Shown: positions 32,608 through 33,867 of the stretch, piece after piece | How the letters are laid out: each line of letters opens with the position of its first letter | Position numbering within the stretch: position 1 is the stretch's first letter | DNA from: Acidobacteriaceae bacterium | GTDB taxonomy: Bacteria > Acidobacteriota > Terriglobia > Terriglobales > Acidobacteriaceae | DNA length: 33,867 nt | Assembly: GCA_903970395.1 (NCBI GenBank) | Contig: CAJCIM010000039.1 | Coordinates: 1-33,867, forward strand | Direction of reading: 5' to 3' | Notes under the pieces: generated by a model | Seen by the model: only the letters and a program-made list of their open reading frames with translations | What the model was told of the DNA's origin: nothing | Databases searched by the model: none | Program-made: the position numbers and the translations under genes

Positions 32608-33774
32608 GTGAAGAAGATCGCTCTCCTCGGTTCCACCGGCTCCATCGGTCAAAGCACTCTCTCCCTCTGCGAGTCCTACCCCGACCGTTTCCATCCTGTC
32701 GCTCTCGCCGCCGGCTCCAACCTCGACGCAGCCTTCGCTCAGTGCCAGCGCTGGCGTCCGCAGCTCATCTCCATCGCCACCGAACCCCTCGCCGACGCAC
32801 TCACCCTCAAGCTAAAAGAAGCTGGCATCACCGGCATCGAGGTCGTCCACGGCACTGCCGGTACGGTCCGTGTCGCCACACTGCCCGACGCCAACTTCGT
32901 AGTCTCGGCCATCGTAGGCGTCGCGGGCCTCGAAGCCACTTACGCCGCCGTACTCGCTGGTAAAACCGTCGGCCTCGCCAACAAGGAGTGCCTCGTCGCC
33001 GCCGGCGACCTTATCCTCTCCGCCGCCCGCGAGCACAACGTTGACCTCCTCCCCATCGACTCCGAGCACAATGCCATCCACCAGTGCCTCCGCGGCGGCA
33101 AGCCCAACGAGGTCAAGCAGATCTGGCTCACCGCCTCCGGTGGCCCCTTCCGCAACACCCCGCTCGCCGACTTCGAACACATCACGCCATCACAGGCCCT
33201 CAAACACCCCACCTGGGTCATGGGTCAGCGCATCACCGTCGACTCGGCCACCATGCTGAACAAGGGTCTGGAGATCATCGAAGCCTGCCGCCTCTTCAAT
33301 CTCCCACCCGACCGCGTCCGAGTCACCGTGCATCCGCAGTCCACCATCCACTCGCTGGTTGAATACATCGACGGCTCCATCCTCGCGCAGATCTCCGTCA
33401 CCGATATGCGCCTGCCCATCCTCTACGCTCTCAGCTGGCCAGACCGCATCGCCGTCGAGGGCAAGACCCCACTGACCTTCGACCTCGCCGCGTTGAGCCA
33501 GTTAGACTTCCAGCAACCGGACCTCGAACGCTTCCCCTGCCTGCGCCTCGCCTACAACGCCGCCGGAGCCAGCCAGAACCACTGCATCGCCCTCAATGCG
33601 TCCGATGAAATTGCCGTTGACGCGTTCCTCCGCGGCAAACTCCCCTTCCTCGGAATCCCGCGTACAATCGAGAGAGTGCTGGAAAAGACTCCTACAGGCT
33701 CACCCGCGTCCATACAGGAGGTTCTAACCTCCGACCTACAGGCGCGCGAGCTGGCACGAACCCTCCTCCCCTGA
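32608..33774 (+). CDS. dxr: 1-deoxy-D-xylulose-5-phosphate reductoisomerase
   Basis: 388 residues from GTG 32608. Converts DXP to MEP with NADPH and a divalent metal, the second step of the non-mevalonate isoprenoid pathway; cytosolic. Motifs: NADPH loop LLGSTGSIGQST (6-17), VGLANKECLVAAG, the metal-binding PIDSEHNAIHQCL, TASGGPFRN, VDSATMLNKGLEIIEA, and VHPQSTIHSLVEYIDGS. Full family length. Upstream of uppS in metabolic flow and clustered with cdsA and rseP as in many bacteria. GTG start with no ribosome site but a -10-like TAAAAT 6 nt upstream. Confidence 0.96.
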   Translation: MKKIALLGSTGSIGQSTLSLCESYPDRFHPVALAAGSNLDAAFAQCQRWRPQLISIATEPLADALTLKLKEAGITGIEVVHGTAGTVRVATLPDANFVVSAIVGVAGLEATYAAVLAGKTVGLANKECLVAAGDLILSAAREHNVDLLPIDSEHNAIHQCLRGGKPNEVKQIWLTASGGPFRNTPLADFEHITPSQALKHPTWVMGQRITVDSATMLNKGLEIIEACRLFNLPPDRVRVTVHPQSTIHSLVEYIDGSILAQISVTDMRLPILYALSWPDRIAVEGKTPLTFDLAALSQLDFQQPDLERFPCLRLAYNAAGASQNHCIALNASDEIAVDAFLRGKLPFLGIPRTIERVLEKTPTGSPASIQEVLTSDLQARELARTLLP

Positions 33775-33782
33775 GCGCCCGC

Positions 33783-33867
33783 ATGAACCTCTTTCATCAT
33801 CTCTCCGCTTCTCTCTCGCACGGACTCTTCGTCGTCGTCCTCTTCGCCATTGTGCTCGGCATCATGG
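33783..33867 (+). CDS. rseP: Probable RseP-type site-2 metalloprotease, 3' partial
   Basis: Starts at ATG 33783, 8 bp after the dxr stop, and runs off the window end. The 28 visible residues (MNLFHHLSASLSHGLFVVVL then FAIVLGIM) show a first membrane helix; the HExxH zinc motif expected to follow (VLVHELGH in the family) is beyond the window. Identification rests on the usual dxr-rseP order and the helix pattern, so it is an inference. RseP cleaves anti-sigma factors and leftover signal peptides in the inner membrane. Confidence 0.6.
   Translation, partial: MNLFHHLSASLSHGLFVVVLFAIVLGIM

Overview
This 33.9 kb window is GC-rich bacterial chromosome, most likely from an acidobacterium of the Terriglobia (Granulicella, Terriglobus or Edaphobacter type). 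That placement is inferred from several signs: an Oar-like TonB receptor with an N-terminal Cna-B domain, several exported proteins of acidobacterial style, an exported PPC/DUF296 protein, a uppS/cdsA/dxr/rseP order, and dispersed intergenic repeats starting TGTCAT. No rRNA, tRNA or CRISPR array was recognised.

Layout. (1) 1-2.9 kb: 3' part of ctaB (heme O synthase), a DUF420 membrane protein, a small two-helix membrane protein and an exported helical-repeat protein that may have lost its 3' end. (2) 2.9-16 kb: a block that looks accessory, with more G-ending codons. It holds a Tat-exported GH29 fucosidase divergent from a GH106-like glycosidase, a remnant of a third glycosidase, and an OmpR-type two-component pair. 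The pair is divergent from an exported beta-propeller, an exported Cache-like protein and a large TonB-dependent receptor. The block ends in a structured region with four 20-bp-phased repeats resembling an IS21-type transposon end. (3) 16-19 kb: ssb, an unknown exported protein, frataxin cyaY and a GT2 glycosyltransferase. (4) 19-22.8 kb, minus strand: a tight five-gene run (carboxypeptidase-regulatory-domain protein, exported PPC protein, a divergent HMG-CoA-lyase-like protein, YbgC-type thioesterase, SDR). (5) 22.9-25.8 kb: nicotinamidase pncA, a DUF3592-like protein, an HD-domain protein, a hairpin-repeat cluster and a zinc-ribbon XRE regulator. (6) 26-33.9 kb: uppS, then an inserted set (alpha/beta hydrolase, two paralogous exported Sel1/LprI-like proteins around a Gln-rich exported protein), then cdsA, a small coiled-coil ORF, dxr and the start of rseP.

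How the genes work together. uppS, cdsA, dxr and rseP link isoprenoid, lipid-carrier and envelope synthesis with site-2 proteolysis, and here the usual run is interrupted between uppS and cdsA. The two glycosidases suggest use of deoxy-sugar-bearing plant or microbial polysaccharides. The two-component/propeller/Cache/TonB module looks like a self-contained sensing and uptake unit with unknown ligand.

The most unusual signals are: an HMG-CoA-lyase homologue lacking the catalytic His, Asp and Cys motifs; four pyrimidine-rich tracts phased in heptamers; the 20-bp array before ssb; several genes with a -10-like hexamer placed for leaderless transcription; and the two-paralogue envelope cluster inside the uppS-cdsA interval.
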